Of a stretch of 64,000 nt of DNA, positions 32,240 to 43,425 are shown piece by piece. The position numbers and the translations under genes were made by a program. The DNA comes from Pohlia nutans (taxonomy: Eukaryota; Streptophyta; Bryopsida; Bryales; Mniaceae): the NCBI GenBank assembly GCA_022496805.1, contig CM040087.1:34744253-34808252 (forward strand), written 5' to 3'. The notes under the pieces are model-generated. The model was not told where the DNA came from and searched no databases. It worked only from the letters and a program-made list of their open reading frames with translations. Numbering within the stretch: position 1 is the first letter of the stretch; each line of letters begins with the position of its first letter.

Positions 32240-33430
32240 GGAATTTAACTCCTTTTTACCCTGGGTGACACTGACTCAGAAAACTGAGTCTCTGCTTCAA
32301 TATGTCAACTTGGTAGTGCAACAGTTGGTGTTGTAGGAGCAATCTAGTTTTAATGGAAAATATTTTCGTGTAGATGCATGTGACATTGTCCTAATTTCAC
32401 CTTAGGTGGAGAAACTTGAGAGGGTGCAAAAAGAGAGGCGATCTTCATAGGCTCAGTTTTTTTGAGCAGTTTTGAAGCAACCTCTGTGAGTGAAGCTTTG
32501 TCAAATATGATCGATTTTGAGTCAATGGTTTTGTGGGTGTTGCTTAATTGAGGGTGTGCAAGGTTTCCAATGAGTGTGTTGAGGTTTTAAGTTTTAAGGC
32601 ACAGTTCATGAGCCTTTTTTCAAGAGAAAAAGAGTTGAACGCAATTTTTTTGTTTGTAATAGACGATAGTGCTCAGTCTTTAGTGACAAGATAAGAGTGT
32701 TAAGTTTTAGACTTTGGTATCGATGAAGTTATTTTTCAACAAGACAATGCTTTTGTGCACCTCGGGGAAGTCACTTCCAAATATTACGTAACAACGTGCG
32801 AACAAGTGATTTTCAACCCCTATATACTTTTTTAAAAAGTTTGATTTGGCTCCAAATTTTTTAGTGTGGTCACATAATCATTGTATCTTTTATTTTAGAA
32901 AACTCTTACTTCAATTGAATTCAAAACCAATTCTAAAAACACAATCGAAACTAGCTCTAAAATACAAAAAATAGTTGCATAGTCTATTTATTTACTTCAA
33001 AAATTTGTAAGAAATTAATTTGAACAAAGAAAATTCCCAAAATTTCACAATATAAACTTTCAACATAAAGAAACATCCCATAAAATTTTCAAGTTTTTTG
33101 ATTGATTTTTTATTATGTAATATAAGGGGTCAAAGATTTGTTCGCACGTGATACACATAAAACACATTGAGTGAACTCCCTGGGTTGTGCACACAGCTAA
33201 GATTGTTCTCGAATGGTTTTGAGAGCAGTAATGGAGTAGCATTCATAGTCTCGCGACCTCAATCCTATTGAACATGTCTAGGCGTTTTTTAAAATGGCGA
33301 TTAAATTCCTATCCCCTTCGTTCAAAGAATCTCCATGACTTGTGGAGCCGTGTGGAAGTGATTTATCCTTAAGTCAATATAGATGAGTGTAGGAAGCTCT
33401 AAGCAAAAGGGAAATGGACACATTTTCAGT
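32240..33430 (+). pseudogene. Decayed Tc1/mariner transposase relic
   Basis: Fragments of a Tc1-family catalytic core survive in order on the plus strand. A degenerate MVLWV-like stretch near 32535 corresponds to the usual MVWG block. DEVIFQQDNA-VH near 32718-32760 carries the second catalytic Asp. RDLNPIEHV near 33246-33275 carries the catalytic Glu, followed by DLW and a recognisable tail. Stops and frameshifts are frequent, and about 450 unrelated bases (about 32800-33245, bounded by inverted CGTGCGAACAA/TTGTTCGCACG) separate the Asp and Glu blocks. The intact Tc1 element begins only 40 bases downstream on the opposite strand, so this is an older, separate insertion. Confidence 0.65.
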
Positions 33431-33471
33431 GATTAATAAAAAAATATTCAAAAAAACTGAGTCAACGTACA

Positions 33472-35109
33472 GTGGCTAGCATAAATAGTCGTACAGAGGA
33501 AGCTAATTGAAAGAATTTGCTACCATTCTTACATATTACATCATAAAATTGAATGTAAAAGTGTATAAGAGCATATAGTTGCAACAAATATATAGTACAA
33601 CTTTTGAAGTTTAAATGTGAACCCAAAAAATTTAGTTTAATTCAAATATACAACTAAGATGTACAAATCTTTTTGCAAGAACTAGAAACATTGTGCATTA
33701 CTTGTATAAAATGAAAGTACAAGCTACAAAATGACTTTACAACTCAAGAATGCAATGTCTAAGCAATTCAAATGACTACCACCGAGTATAGCCACCTTTT
33801 GCTTTATAAACATCAGTAGCTCGTTGAGGCATAGAGCATATCAACTTCCTAACAACATCAACTTCAATACTATACCAAATTTCTTGTATCTTCTCCCATA
33901 AATCACTCTTGCTAGTAGGTTTCCTCTCAGACCTTCTCATGCGACGATCTACTTCATTCCAAAGGTGTTCTATAGGATTGAGGTCGGGAGATTGTGGTCG
34001 ATGCCAAATAAGCTTGAACTTCTGTGCAAGCAACCAATCTACAACATAATTTGCAGTATGCTTTGGATTATTATCGTGCTGAAAAATGACACTCTTCCTC
34101 TAAACCTTGCATGCGTATAGTCTCCATAAATTCTGTCTCCAAAATCTCTCGATATATGTATCTATCCATCTTCCCTTCAATCAAATGAAGCTTACCAACT
34201 CCTTCCCAACTCATGCAACCCCAAACCATTATACTTCCTCCCCCATGTTTAATTGTACATTGCACATGCTGCTCTAAAAGACTTTCTCCACTCTTTCTCC
34301 AACAATATTGCCGTCCATCTGAGCCAAAGAGGTTGAATTTTGACTCATCAGAGAAGATGACAAAACTCCAATCTTCCCAAGTGAAACGATTACACTTCTT
34401 TGCCCATTGAAAACGTTGTGCTCGATGCTTCTTAGTCAAAAGTGGCTTCTTGACCTTCACACGTGCTTGCAGGCCTTGCCTCTGAAGACTCCTTCTAACT
34501 GTATCATCACTCAATTGCATGCCCATAGACCTTAACTCTCTTCCTATAGCTGCAACAGTACTAGTACTTTGATTGTTTAACTTCCTCACAATATCACGAT
34601 CATCGCGCTCATCAAGAATTCTAGGTCTACCAGGTGAAATTTTGTCTTTCACACTCCTTCTCTCACCAAATCTTCGTACTATATCACTACAAGTACTTCG
34701 AGGAACACCCAACAGTGCTGAAATTTGACCATAGGAACTGCCTCGCTTGTGCATCTCCAAAACTGCCTTTCTCTCACTCTCACATCTCCTAGGAGCTATT
34801 ATGAGTCACTGGAAACCTCTCTCAAACTCTGAAAGTTGTTGCACATGAAATCTTGAAAGCAATGTTAGCATTGAGATGGTGGTTGTGTGCACAACTTGTG
34901 TGCATATTAAGTTGTACACACCACCTGCAGATATTTCGTTTTGGAGAGCTTCCATGTGGCTAATTTCGAAAGATATGCTGCTAATTAGATGCCATGTGTT
35001 CTTTGTCATTAATGCAAGCCAAAAAATCCCCTACAGGTTGACTTTTTGATCACTGCTCTTTCTATTTCGGGAATATCACTTGCTGTTCAAACACTTCTGC
35101 TGACCACTG
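33472..35109. mobile_element. Tc1-family transposon, 1638 bp, with TIRs and TA target duplication
   Basis: Left CAGTGGCTAGCA; right complement TGCTGACCACTG; TA at 33470-33471 and 35110-35111. The CAGTG terminus, 1.6-kb length and single internal transposase are classic Tc1. The terminal repeats are short and slightly diverged. The transposase runs on the minus strand. Confidence 0.9.
33776..34790 (-). pseudogene. DD34E Tc1 transposase, one frameshift
   Basis: The N-terminal part is a paired-type helix-turn-helix (RGSSYGQISALLGVPRSTC), then a GRPR box and a second helical domain. The catalytic core follows: first Asp in VIFSDESKFN, then MVWGCMSWEGVGKLH. The frame breaks at about 34085-34090, where one extra base (or two missing) separates it from DNNPKHTANYVVDWL with the second Asp. 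The Glu is in SPDLNPIEHLWNEVD, exactly 34 residues after the second Asp, so the triad is DD34E. The C-terminus ends normally near 33776. No ATG precedes the helix-turn-helix in frame; the first in-frame ATG is at 34754. The element is recent (TIRs and triad preserved) but cannot make a full transposase as sequenced. Confidence 0.9.
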
Positions 35110-35303
35110 TACATACTCCATTTCTTGTCTTTTTTTTCACTTAGATGTTGTTTGAACACTGCAATTGATTGCAATTGACTAAAATTAACACAGGCTTAGT
35201 TTTTTGAGTTAGTGTAAAAGTGTGAATATTCAGCTAGCTAGATGGTGAGTGTGATCGATGGAAGACTGATCTAAATCACATTGTTCTGAACGATACTCTC
35301 CAG

Positions 35304-37478
35304 GGTTCAAAGTTACAGTTACTCATGCTTATCACGCAAATAACCTGGGCCACGGCAAAGCGGAACACACACATCACAACTTATATCGCACCTTTCGGCC
35401 CATGGAACAGGACGCTTCAGAAGGACATCTTGCACTGCACGAATTTCCACATGGCCAATCTCTCCGACTACTTCTATTACTGGCCCGAGGACAACGCCAA
35501 CTTCGAACACTGTTGCCGAGAGCCCAAGACAACACAGCAGGAAATCTCACTGATTATACATACACGACGTATGGCACTAATCTGTTCCCAGTAACGTATT
35601 ACGATTTGGGCCCAATCGATTCATGCTTCCCGTACTGTACATGCGGGGACTTGATCGAAAAATATCTAAATGTTGTTACATTTGCCGTTGACTGTGAGTA
35701 TAAGGACGTGATGCGGCTGAATACTTACAGGTTCTGCGTTCTCGTGGTACTCCTCTATGGGTTAGCCGCTACAGCCGCTCCACTAATAATTCTCCTGCAG
35801 CTGGTCGTTTGTGTTGCTATCGGAGCTCGACATCTTTACTGTCGATACAAGCAAAGTCGAACTTCTGTCGATTTGGATGATGAGCCATTGCCAAAACTAC
35901 AGGTAACTATGGTTGTGGATTTTCTCTTTTGATAAAAATATTTATTAAGTAGAAGCTTTATTTTGCACAAAAAATAAAAAATTAATGCCCTGGGTTACGT
36001 ACAAGTGTTCATTTTTTTTATATTAAAACATTAGAGTGGAAACTTACTTTAGACTTACCTTAGACTCAGTTTTTGGTTTCAAAATACTGCAAAACTAGTC
36101 TACATGGTAAGTTGGAGAATAATCTAAACCAAGGTCCTAGCCTGCACGTACCACCATGAAGACTAGAACACGTGACTGCCTAAATACAAGAAGAGAGTTT
36201 CCCCAAGTCCCCCCAAGCCTAAGAGAGCAAATTGACCAAGGGAACAATGCTATCAAAATTTGTTAATATTGACATGCAAACTCTATTCATGAACAATGCT
36301 TGTCAAAAATTGTTGGGACACATGTAGTATCGGAAACCTCATCTCGACAAATATCCCCCTGGCAACATTCTTTGGGTGCCCCATGGGAGGTTCCCGATAC
36401 TACATTCAAGCCAAATTTGTTAATATTGACATGCAAACTCACTGTAGAAATTGCATAGAAGTGGTGAACTCTCTCTTTGGTTAATTAACTCTACTGTTTA
36501 AAAACAATCTATATTATGGCTCCAGTTTGAACTGTAAGCAAGAACCTAGATTGTGTTTTGCAAGGGTGTTGAGGATGTGATCATGTGTGATTACAGAAAT
36601 GCTCTCAAATATTCAGGGAATATTGGAAGGATAAAGCCGTGTGGAAAAACTTGTGCATGGATTGGCTGCACTTGGTGTTGCTGTCGATCGTCGGCAACGG
36701 CCTGTTGGAAGCTGTGGGACGCCAAGACGCTGACAGTTGGGAATCCACGTTATTCTACCGCTACAACAAACTCTACATTGCCATGTCGGTAGTCCTGTGG
36801 TTTTCCTCCCTCTCACAGCAGTTCGCCATGTGGGTCGCTGTGGAGCAACGATTGACTTACAGAATGGAGGAGATAGAGATGAGGAAGGAGCAGGACGCAG
36901 TTTCTGAAATTATTCACGCTCCGGCTCTAGCTGCTGTAGCCAAATTCAAAGATCCACTGCAGGAGCTCAAAGAGCTTCTGAATCTGGGCCTGGACTGGAA
37001 ATGGCAGCCGATTATTACACAAGCAACCATCTTATTCTGCCTGTGGGCCTTTCTGTCGTACGTGAGTAGCGACCCCTTGTTGGCAACCATCCTAGGGTTT
37101 GTAGTGCAAGCGGCGTCTCCGTGGAGTTTGCTCTGCTCTTTACGAGTCGGCTTTAAGACTCTGCCTTTCCTGATCAAGAAAGTGATTGGAGTCGACAGGG
37201 TTCATGTAGCACTACGCAAATTATTATGCTGTGGTGGCAATCGCAAACCATCGCAGAAACATGATCAACTCGATGATTCAACCGACAAACAAGAATCTGA
37301 GAAAGGCGATGCTGCTGAGAAACAAGAAGAGGATTCAGGCGATGCTGAAACGCTTCCCACATTGCCTGCCGATGGAGCCATCGATGTGGAAAATGGTCAC
37401 TCCGATCACCACAAATTCTCAGAAGAAAAAATGTCAGATGTCGTAGAATCTCATGGGACGGTAGACCATAAGGAGTGA
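35304..37478 (+). CDS. Unrecognised multi-pass membrane protein, at least 2 exons, 5' part uncertain
   Basis: Two exons join cleanly: one ending at 35902 (CTACAG before GTAACT) and one at 36597-37478 after TTACAG, in phase 0. Before the junction are a Cys-rich, N-glycosylation-type segment (NLTDY; SCFPYCTCGDLIEKY) and a long hydrophobic pair (about 35735-35830). After it come three or four more hydrophobic segments (for example LHLVLLSIVGNGLLEAV and ILFCLWAFLSYVSSDPLLATI) and a charged, Lys/Glu/Asp-rich tail ending at a TGA. No family recognised. The first ~230 bases of exon 1 look more protein-like in another frame (PFGPWNRTLQKDI...YYWPEDNANFEHCC), so a one-base frameshift at about 35520-35535 is likely, either true decay or sequencing error. 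An upstream exon may lie at 31904-32072. Confidence 0.6.
36253..36446. repeat. Intron hairpin flanked by a 30-bp direct repeat
   Basis: GTAGTATCGG-AACCTC and its complement (36324-36340, 36386-36402) flank a ~45-base loop. The whole is bracketed by direct copies of AATTTGTTAATATTGACATG (about 36257-36286 and 36415-36444). It lies in the intron of the membrane-protein gene. Confidence 0.6.
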
Positions 37479-37958
37479 AGATGCAGATAGATTGAATGTC
37501 TCGGAGTAGAAATTCTTCGAACCAGGAGATCACAAAAGCGCGTTGAACATTGAAAGTGCACGTGTCGGTATCGTGACAACTGTACAAGTCACAAAATGAT
37601 GATTATGAATTTCAATCATGGAGTGGATCGCGTTAAACCATCCTACAAAGGACGCTGGGGAAGCCCGTCAAAACGTCTTCCTCGACGGCTCACTTTACCG
37701 TCTGCCTGACTTCATCAGCAGGCAGGCTTCATCGTGGTCTTCCCATCCTCTTCATCGTGATCTCCAGAGCGGATCCCTAATCTAGCCCTTCTTCATCTCT
37801 CAGAAAAGATAGATCCTCGCCATAGTATTGGACAGTTTTTGGGTAGCTTGAAGGTTGAATGAAATAGAGCATGAAGCTCAAGATGGCTAGTTTTGAGTTG
37901 TCATGCTCTCTATTCTCTTTTGGTTACAAGATGAATGTTGGTTTACATTGTCCATGAA
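37479..37958. other. 3' flank of the membrane-protein gene
   Basis: Probably 3' untranslated sequence and beyond. An inverted CTGCCTG/CAGGCAGG motif lies at about 37702-37727. No other gene seen. Confidence 0.4.
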
Positions 37959-38156
37959 GTACAGAGAGTTGAATCGATGAGTACAGAGAGTTGAATCGAT
38001 GAGTACAGAGAGTTGAATCGATGAATACAGAGAGTAGGATCGATGAGTACAGAGAGTAGGATCGATGAGTACAGAGAGTTGGATCGATGAGTACAGAGAG
38101 TTGGATCGATGAGTACAGAGAGTTGGATCGATGAGTACAGAGAGTTGGATAGATGC
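37959..38156. repeat. 22-bp minisatellite, nine copies
   Basis: Unit GTACAGAGAGTTGRATCGAT plus GA, nine perfectly spaced copies (37959 to 38156). Copies 1-3 read TTGAATC, 4-5 TAGGATC, 6-9 TTGGATC/A, a stepwise pattern showing local duplication. A 22-bp period shifts frame each copy, so long open frames here are artefacts. Confidence 0.95.
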
Positions 38157-38590
38157 ACAGGCATACATCTGTTTAGCTTTGAATGAATGTTGATGTTTTG
38201 GATGAACGATTGTCGTCGTCGTCGTCCTCCCGCGTTCAGCTGAGCGGGTACCTTCCCCAGTCTCTCTTGGCTGTTTGTTGTTGTTTTTTTCCCGTCTTTG
38301 TTTAATAAAGCATGAGCGATATGCTCCTTGCCTGAAATCATGTGTGATCGCTTGTACGTGAGTTTTGTCTAGTTCAGTAGTGAAGAACAATTATAGGTTA
38401 TGGGCGCTTGTACACAAATTTGTTAGAAATGAGTTTTCTGCTGTGTACCGAGGGTTTTCTTGTGCGCATTCAAGTTGCGTAATGTTCATTCTTCCACTAC
38501 AGAGTAAATCAGTCCAATATTAGAAAACGCTTAATCGTTAATCGTTTAAAGCAGTATTCGATTAGGATAAGTCGATTAAGTTCACCTGTC
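38157..38590. other. Intergenic, nothing identified
   Basis: Contains a short (GTC)n run near 38212-38225. No credible gene. Confidence 0.5.
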
Positions 38591-39810
38591 ATGGTAGAGA
38601 CATCACATAACAAGATTCAAGAGGCATCTGGTGTTGAAAAATTTGACGGCACCAATTTCCAGTTATGAAAGATGCACATGTCTTTTATATTCTAGTCGCG
38701 GGTTCTTTTTGGTATTGTCAACGGCACTGACCAAAAACTTGACTCCCTATCTGAAGTTGAGAAGGTAGTTTGGAACAAGATAGATAAGGCAGCGGCTGTT
38801 GCTACGATTGATAAGTTTCATAAGGAAGAAGTCATTCACTCTCTCACATCTGCTGACATGTGGAAGCAACTTAATGCTTATCATGAGCTTCATTCAGAGG
38901 AATGTATTATTTTTCTTCAAGAAAAATACTACAGCTCTAAATTAGGAGAGCATGAAACCATCGTTGTTTATGTTTGCAATCTTCAAAAGCTTGCTAAGCA
39001 GCTTACTGACTTAGGCCAGCCAATCACAGATTGACAGCTCATCAGCAGAATAAAGTGTGGCCTACCTCCGAGTTATGACTCCCTTCTTTTAGCCTGGGAT
39101 AGTGTCATTCTTCTTGACCAAACTGGCTCACCTCTTTTCAGTCTCGCTTAATCAAGAGGGAATCTGCTAATAAAGAAAGGACCGGTCAAACAGATGTTCA
39201 AGCAGAGAAGGCTTTTTACACTCGAAGTCAACATCCTACTTTTCAGTCGAAGCGTCGCTCAATGACCACAGTGCAGAAGAAAGCTAACGCTGAAAAGCTT
39301 GCCAATCTGAAAAAGAACTCTCGATGCTACAAATGCAACAAACGTGGACACTATCACCGTGATCCAATCTGTAGCTTGTATAGTAGCAGTGATGATGGCA
39401 ATTTATCTCCGATTCATGGACAGCGATCGAGAGCCACATCAAAACAGAAACGGAATTAGGCTAATGTCTTAACAAGTTCCATTCGTGACTCTTCAAGTGA
39501 CTCTTCTTTATCTCCATCTGAGAGTGAAGCCCATGTTATTACTTCTTCTGAGCATTCTCAAGTGCATTCAGTTTGGTATGCCGATTCTGGAGCAACTGAA
39601 CACATGACGGATAAATGTCACTGGTTCCAAACGTTTTCACCAATTGCAGACCAATGTTGGAGTGTTACAGTCGCTGACGACTTTACTCTATGGAAGTATG
39701 GGTGCGTGGAATAGGAGATGTTGTAGTTATAGCCACAATTAATGGTTTGCTCTCCACAGTGCAGCTTAACGATATGCTTTATGTTACAAAGCTTAGAAAT
39801 AACCTTGTAT
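38590..39810 (+). pseudogene. Decayed Ty1/copia gag-protease relic
   Basis: The plus strand, read across several frames with stops, gives a copia Gag: KFDGTNF-L-KMHM start, then WKQLNAYHELHSEECIIFLQ and GLPPSYDSLLL. A zinc knuckle at about 39325-39375 (CYKCNKRGHYHRDPIC) has two extra residues before the last Cys. A protease-type motif follows (VWYADSGATEHMTDKC, about 39572-39618). Integrase and reverse transcriptase are missing and no LTR or primer site is visible, so it is a truncated, old copy. Confidence 0.8.
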
Positions 39811-40872
39811 AAACTTGGTTTGTGGCAAGCCAGCCAGCCACAAATCCAAACCCTCGACACTCGCAAAACTCAAACCCTCGATCTCACACTCAACACTCGA
39901 AAATCGAAGCCGATCATTCGCCAAACTGAGAGAGAATTTGAGAGAGACAGAACTTGAGAGAGACAAAACTTGAGAGAGACAAAACAGTGAGACAAAGCAG
40001 TCCCATTGAGCCCATCGAGTCCCATCGAGAGTGAATTGAAAGCGCCCTACGTGGCCTCAAAATCCCCCCTTCATAAGGTAAACACGCCCTGTCATACTCG
40101 TACATGGACCCCCTCGGAATGCAATTTTCCTAAAAACCAGAATTGCTTACGTGGACCCCCCCCTTGCGTACGTGGACCGGCTCAAAATTTCCTTTTCTGA
40201 AATCGAGGGCCCCGCATTTCCCGGGCCACCATCCAAAATGACTTTTGGCGTCATAGTGTCCAAAATTGATAGTCAAAGTGAATTTTGGGGCCATAGTGTC
40301 AAAATGGGTGCTTTGTGTCAATTTGGAAAAAATGTGTCAATGTGTCAATGTGTCAATGTGTCAATGTGTCAATGTGGAGAAAAATTCACATATAAAATTC
40401 CTTATTTTATTTCGTGCCACATGGACTCCCTTGTGGGGGTGCCACATGGCAAAAACAAAAATTAAGGCAAAATTGGAAAAAAATTCAAAAAGATAGAAAA
40501 TGTCTAAAAACCTTGTATTTGTATATGTGCATGAAAAATACTCAAATATGAAACAAGATGTGTACAAAGTTCCAAAAATATTAGAAATGTGTGACACATG
40601 TGATAAACTTGAGAGCTAAAAGTTGTGATCAAAGTGCAATTGTGAATACATTAGGAAGCAGACTTGAGAAGCATAACTGGGCGAGATCAGGACAGTATTG
40701 TCAACACTTGTAGACCCGGAATATTTGAGTGTGAACAAAACCTGCATGAAACAGAGCTAATAGCGTGAGGAAGACTATCAATGAGCACAATTACAATTTC
40801 TCAAATTGACATGCAAGAACCTCTATCAATGCAAGAACCTCAATGCGCAGTCAAAGAGAGCAAGATACCCAC
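39811..40872. other. Intergenic, simple repeats
   Basis: A CTTGAGAGAGACAAAA repeat (about 39928-39985), then an 8-bp TGTGTCAA repeat, five copies, at about 40333-40373. No credible gene. If the phosphatase-like gene continued on the minus strand, its next exon should be here; I do not see one. Confidence 0.5.
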
Positions 40873-41126
40873 CAGTACTTGTCGCCCAAAACCTCTGAGA
40901 TGGAAGTTTTAACATCAAAGTGTGGTGCTTCCTGAAGACCAATTACGAAAAAGTCGTAACCCTCCCCAAATACATCAACAAGGTGTGCAAAGTTTTTGCT
41001 TGTGGAGACCTGAAATGTCAAAAACAAAAGTAAGCTTCAACGGTTAACAAAAAAATTCTTAGAGAAGAGCATAACAGGCAGCACAGCTTAATGACGGATA
41101 CCTTGAAAAAGAACACAGGGGCATAC
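40873..41126 (-). pseudogene. Exon fragments of an inositol polyphosphate 5-phosphatase-like gene, cut by a copia LTR
   Basis: Two minus-strand pieces join in phase: 41126-41102 (ends YAPVFFFK before a GTATCC donor) and 41009-40873 (TTTCAG acceptor, then VSTSKNFAHLVDVFGEGYDF and FVIGLQEAPHFDVK, ending ...KYW at a GTGGGT donor). FxxVIGLQE is the motif of the endonuclease/exonuclease/phosphatase fold, closest in my recollection to plant type IV inositol polyphosphate 5-phosphatases. The first piece stops exactly at the 5' LTR of the copia element, so the rest of that exon has been displaced. Downstream exons with the catalytic GDLN and SDH motifs were not found. The gene is broken here unless an intact copy lies elsewhere. 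Confidence 0.7.
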
Positions 41127-41381
41127 TGTTGGTTCTAGAACTCTGACAAGGATCCACAGCCGTTCATTCCAGTTACGTTGCTGGATGAACAGTACCCAGT
41201 ACCAGTCTAACTAATCAGTATTAGTTAAGTCCCTGTTAGTGGGCTAACTGCCACTTAGCTTAAGCCGTTAGGGCAGCTTGATTAGTCATGTAGTGGGGCA
41301 GACCCTGCTCTGCCCATAAGAGGACCATGATCTGTAGTGTAAATTCATCTATTTCTGACTTATCGTAGGCAACTTTCTACA
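41127..41381 (+). mobile_element. 5' LTR of copia element, with primer-binding site
   Basis: It starts TGTTGGTTCTAGAA and ends AACTTTCTACA, a TG...CA LTR of 255 bp. It is followed at once by TGGTATCAGAGC (41382-41393), the initiator-Met-tRNA primer site typical of plant copia elements. No 3' LTR is seen in the window. Confidence 0.9.
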
Positions 41382-42830
41382 TGGTATCAGAGCGCATGGT
41401 TTGAGAGAAGTGGTTGAGTTAACTATTACAGAATAGTTTAGAACCACAAGGACTAGTAAGTAGAAATAGACAAGTGGTGAGAATTTCTTGACAAGGTTAG
41501 AAGAAGTTTCCAAGCTAGGCCAAGATGGCACTTAGAAATACCTCCATTGGAGAAGCTTCCAAGTTAGATGGAAACCCAAACTACAGTGTTTGGAGTTTCA
41601 AGATGAAGAACTTGATGAGCAGGGAGGATATGTGGAAACTTGCAGAACCCCCAGCAGGAACGGTAGCTCCCACTGATCCAACAGAGATTGCAACTTTGCA
41701 AGTCCAGAAAAACAAAGCACTAACTATGATAGCACTGTTTGTACGTGATCATGTGATTCCCTACATTGCTAACATTACTGAGCCAGATGAGTGTTGGAAA
41801 GTTTTGAAAAATCTCTATGCTAGTAGCACTAACTCTAGGAAGCTCATGCTCAAGCGCAAACTGACTAACTTGAAACTGGAAGAGAACTCTTCCATGATTG
41901 AGTTTTTGCAGCATCTCAAAAAGCTCATAAACGAGCTGGCCAGTGCAGGAGAAAAGATTATTGACAAAGAAGTGGTTGAGCACGTGCTCATGGCACTTCC
42001 TGAGAGCTACGAGGGCTTGGTGAACACACTTATGTACCGACCCTTGTTACCCACCATCGCCGAACTAACTGGTATACTGATGCAAGATGACTTACGACGT
42101 GAGATCAAAGGCAAACGCCAGGACGGAGAAGCGCTGCTTGTAAGAGGCGGAACCAAGAAAGTTTTCAGTGGTCGGAAGGAAGACAGTCGACAGAAAGTCA
42201 AGAACGGAGAGTGCCATTTTTGTGGGAGCGCTCATGCGGATGCGCTCATGCCCAGAGCTGGCAACGGAGCTCAAGCGGCACAAGGCAGCACGCAAGAAGC
42301 AGACCTCGATTAACTGCATCGACAATTTCGGCAGCAGTGAGGATTCTGAGTCAACGGATTCTGAGACGGAGCTTGCAGCCAACATTACGGAACTCAACCT
42401 TGCTGATCACACCATATGACCACAAGACACCTAGTACGTAGACAGCAGCGCCACAAAGCACGTCACTGGCAACAAAAATGCACTGAGAGAGATAAAGTTT
42501 CATCAGGAATTTCGGACCCCACTGATTCTGCACTGATTCAGTGCGATTTCCGATATTTCAAGGGTTCGTACGATTTTCGCACTGATTCCGCATCATTGCG
42601 TCATTCATCGCAACTACACTGATATGACACGATGTTCGTACAAACGGATATAGTACTGATTCGACACGATTGATACATCCATTGAAAACGTATGAATTCA
42701 GCACTCTTTATAGTCGTCAAATGTCGTGTTTTAATCGTCTTTAAAACTACGTTTTTCGTGCGACATCATCTTTTCCATATCTAGATTTTATTTTCTTTTT
42801 ATATCTAAATTTGATCAAAATAGTATTATT

Positions 42831-43030
42831 AAATAAAATAAAATAAAATAAAATAAAAATATATATAAAATAATTACTTTCCTCGCTACCCACTTCAACT
42901 ACACGGAAATTACCCGCACGTGCAATGGGGCCCACCATAGCTTCCCAAGCTCTATTGCCAACGGTGGGATTTGAACTCTCGACCTCCCGGTTGCCAATCA
43001 AGTTCCAAACCACCAAACCACCTCAAACTC
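42831..43030 (-). mobile_element. tRNA-derived SINE
   Basis: Reading the minus strand from 43030: GAGGTGGTTTGGTGGTTTGG (A-box-like), then GAGTTCAAATCCC (pol III B box, complement at 42966-42978), about 100 bases of body, and a (TTTTA)n tail at 42831-42860. The layout matches plant SINEs of the Au type. Confidence 0.75.
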
Positions 43031-43068
43031 TTCATGCATAGAATGGAACTCTTTTGGTAATTATCGAA

Positions 43069-43425
43069 CTTTTTTTTTTCAGCGGACTTTGAATGTTTTT
43101 AACTATGTGAAAAAAACTTTTTTTCCAAATTATTTTTTGCACTAGATTATGCAGGACTTTTCCTATATCTAGGATTTTTTTCATAATATTTTGAATTTTT
43201 GAATTTTTTGCCAAAATCGTGATGGCAGATCATGGTTGTGAGCTGTTTTTTTTTTCAGCGGACTTTGAATGTTTTTATCTATGTGGAAAAAACTTTTTTT
43301 CCAAATTGTTTTTTGCACTAGATTATGCAGGACGTTTTCTATATCTAGGATTTTTTTCATAATATTTTGAATTTATTTATTTTTTGCCAAAATCGTGGTG
43401 GTTGTCAGCTATTTTTTTTTGCTCC
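43069..43425. repeat. 176-bp tandem duplication
   Basis: CAGCGGACTTTGAATGTTTT...GCACTAGATTATGCAGGAC...GCCAAAATCGTG occurs at 43080 and again 176 bp later with few changes, inside the 1.5-kb transposon. The rest of that element (43430-43980) is AT-rich and non-coding. Confidence 0.85.

Noticed and set aside
37959..38156. Possible CRISPR array
   Set aside because: The 22-bp units are directly abutting with no spacers, and the genome is eukaryotic.
37887..38390. Open frames of 132-167 codons on the minus strand
   Set aside because: They are produced by the 22-bp minisatellite, which shifts frame with each unit.
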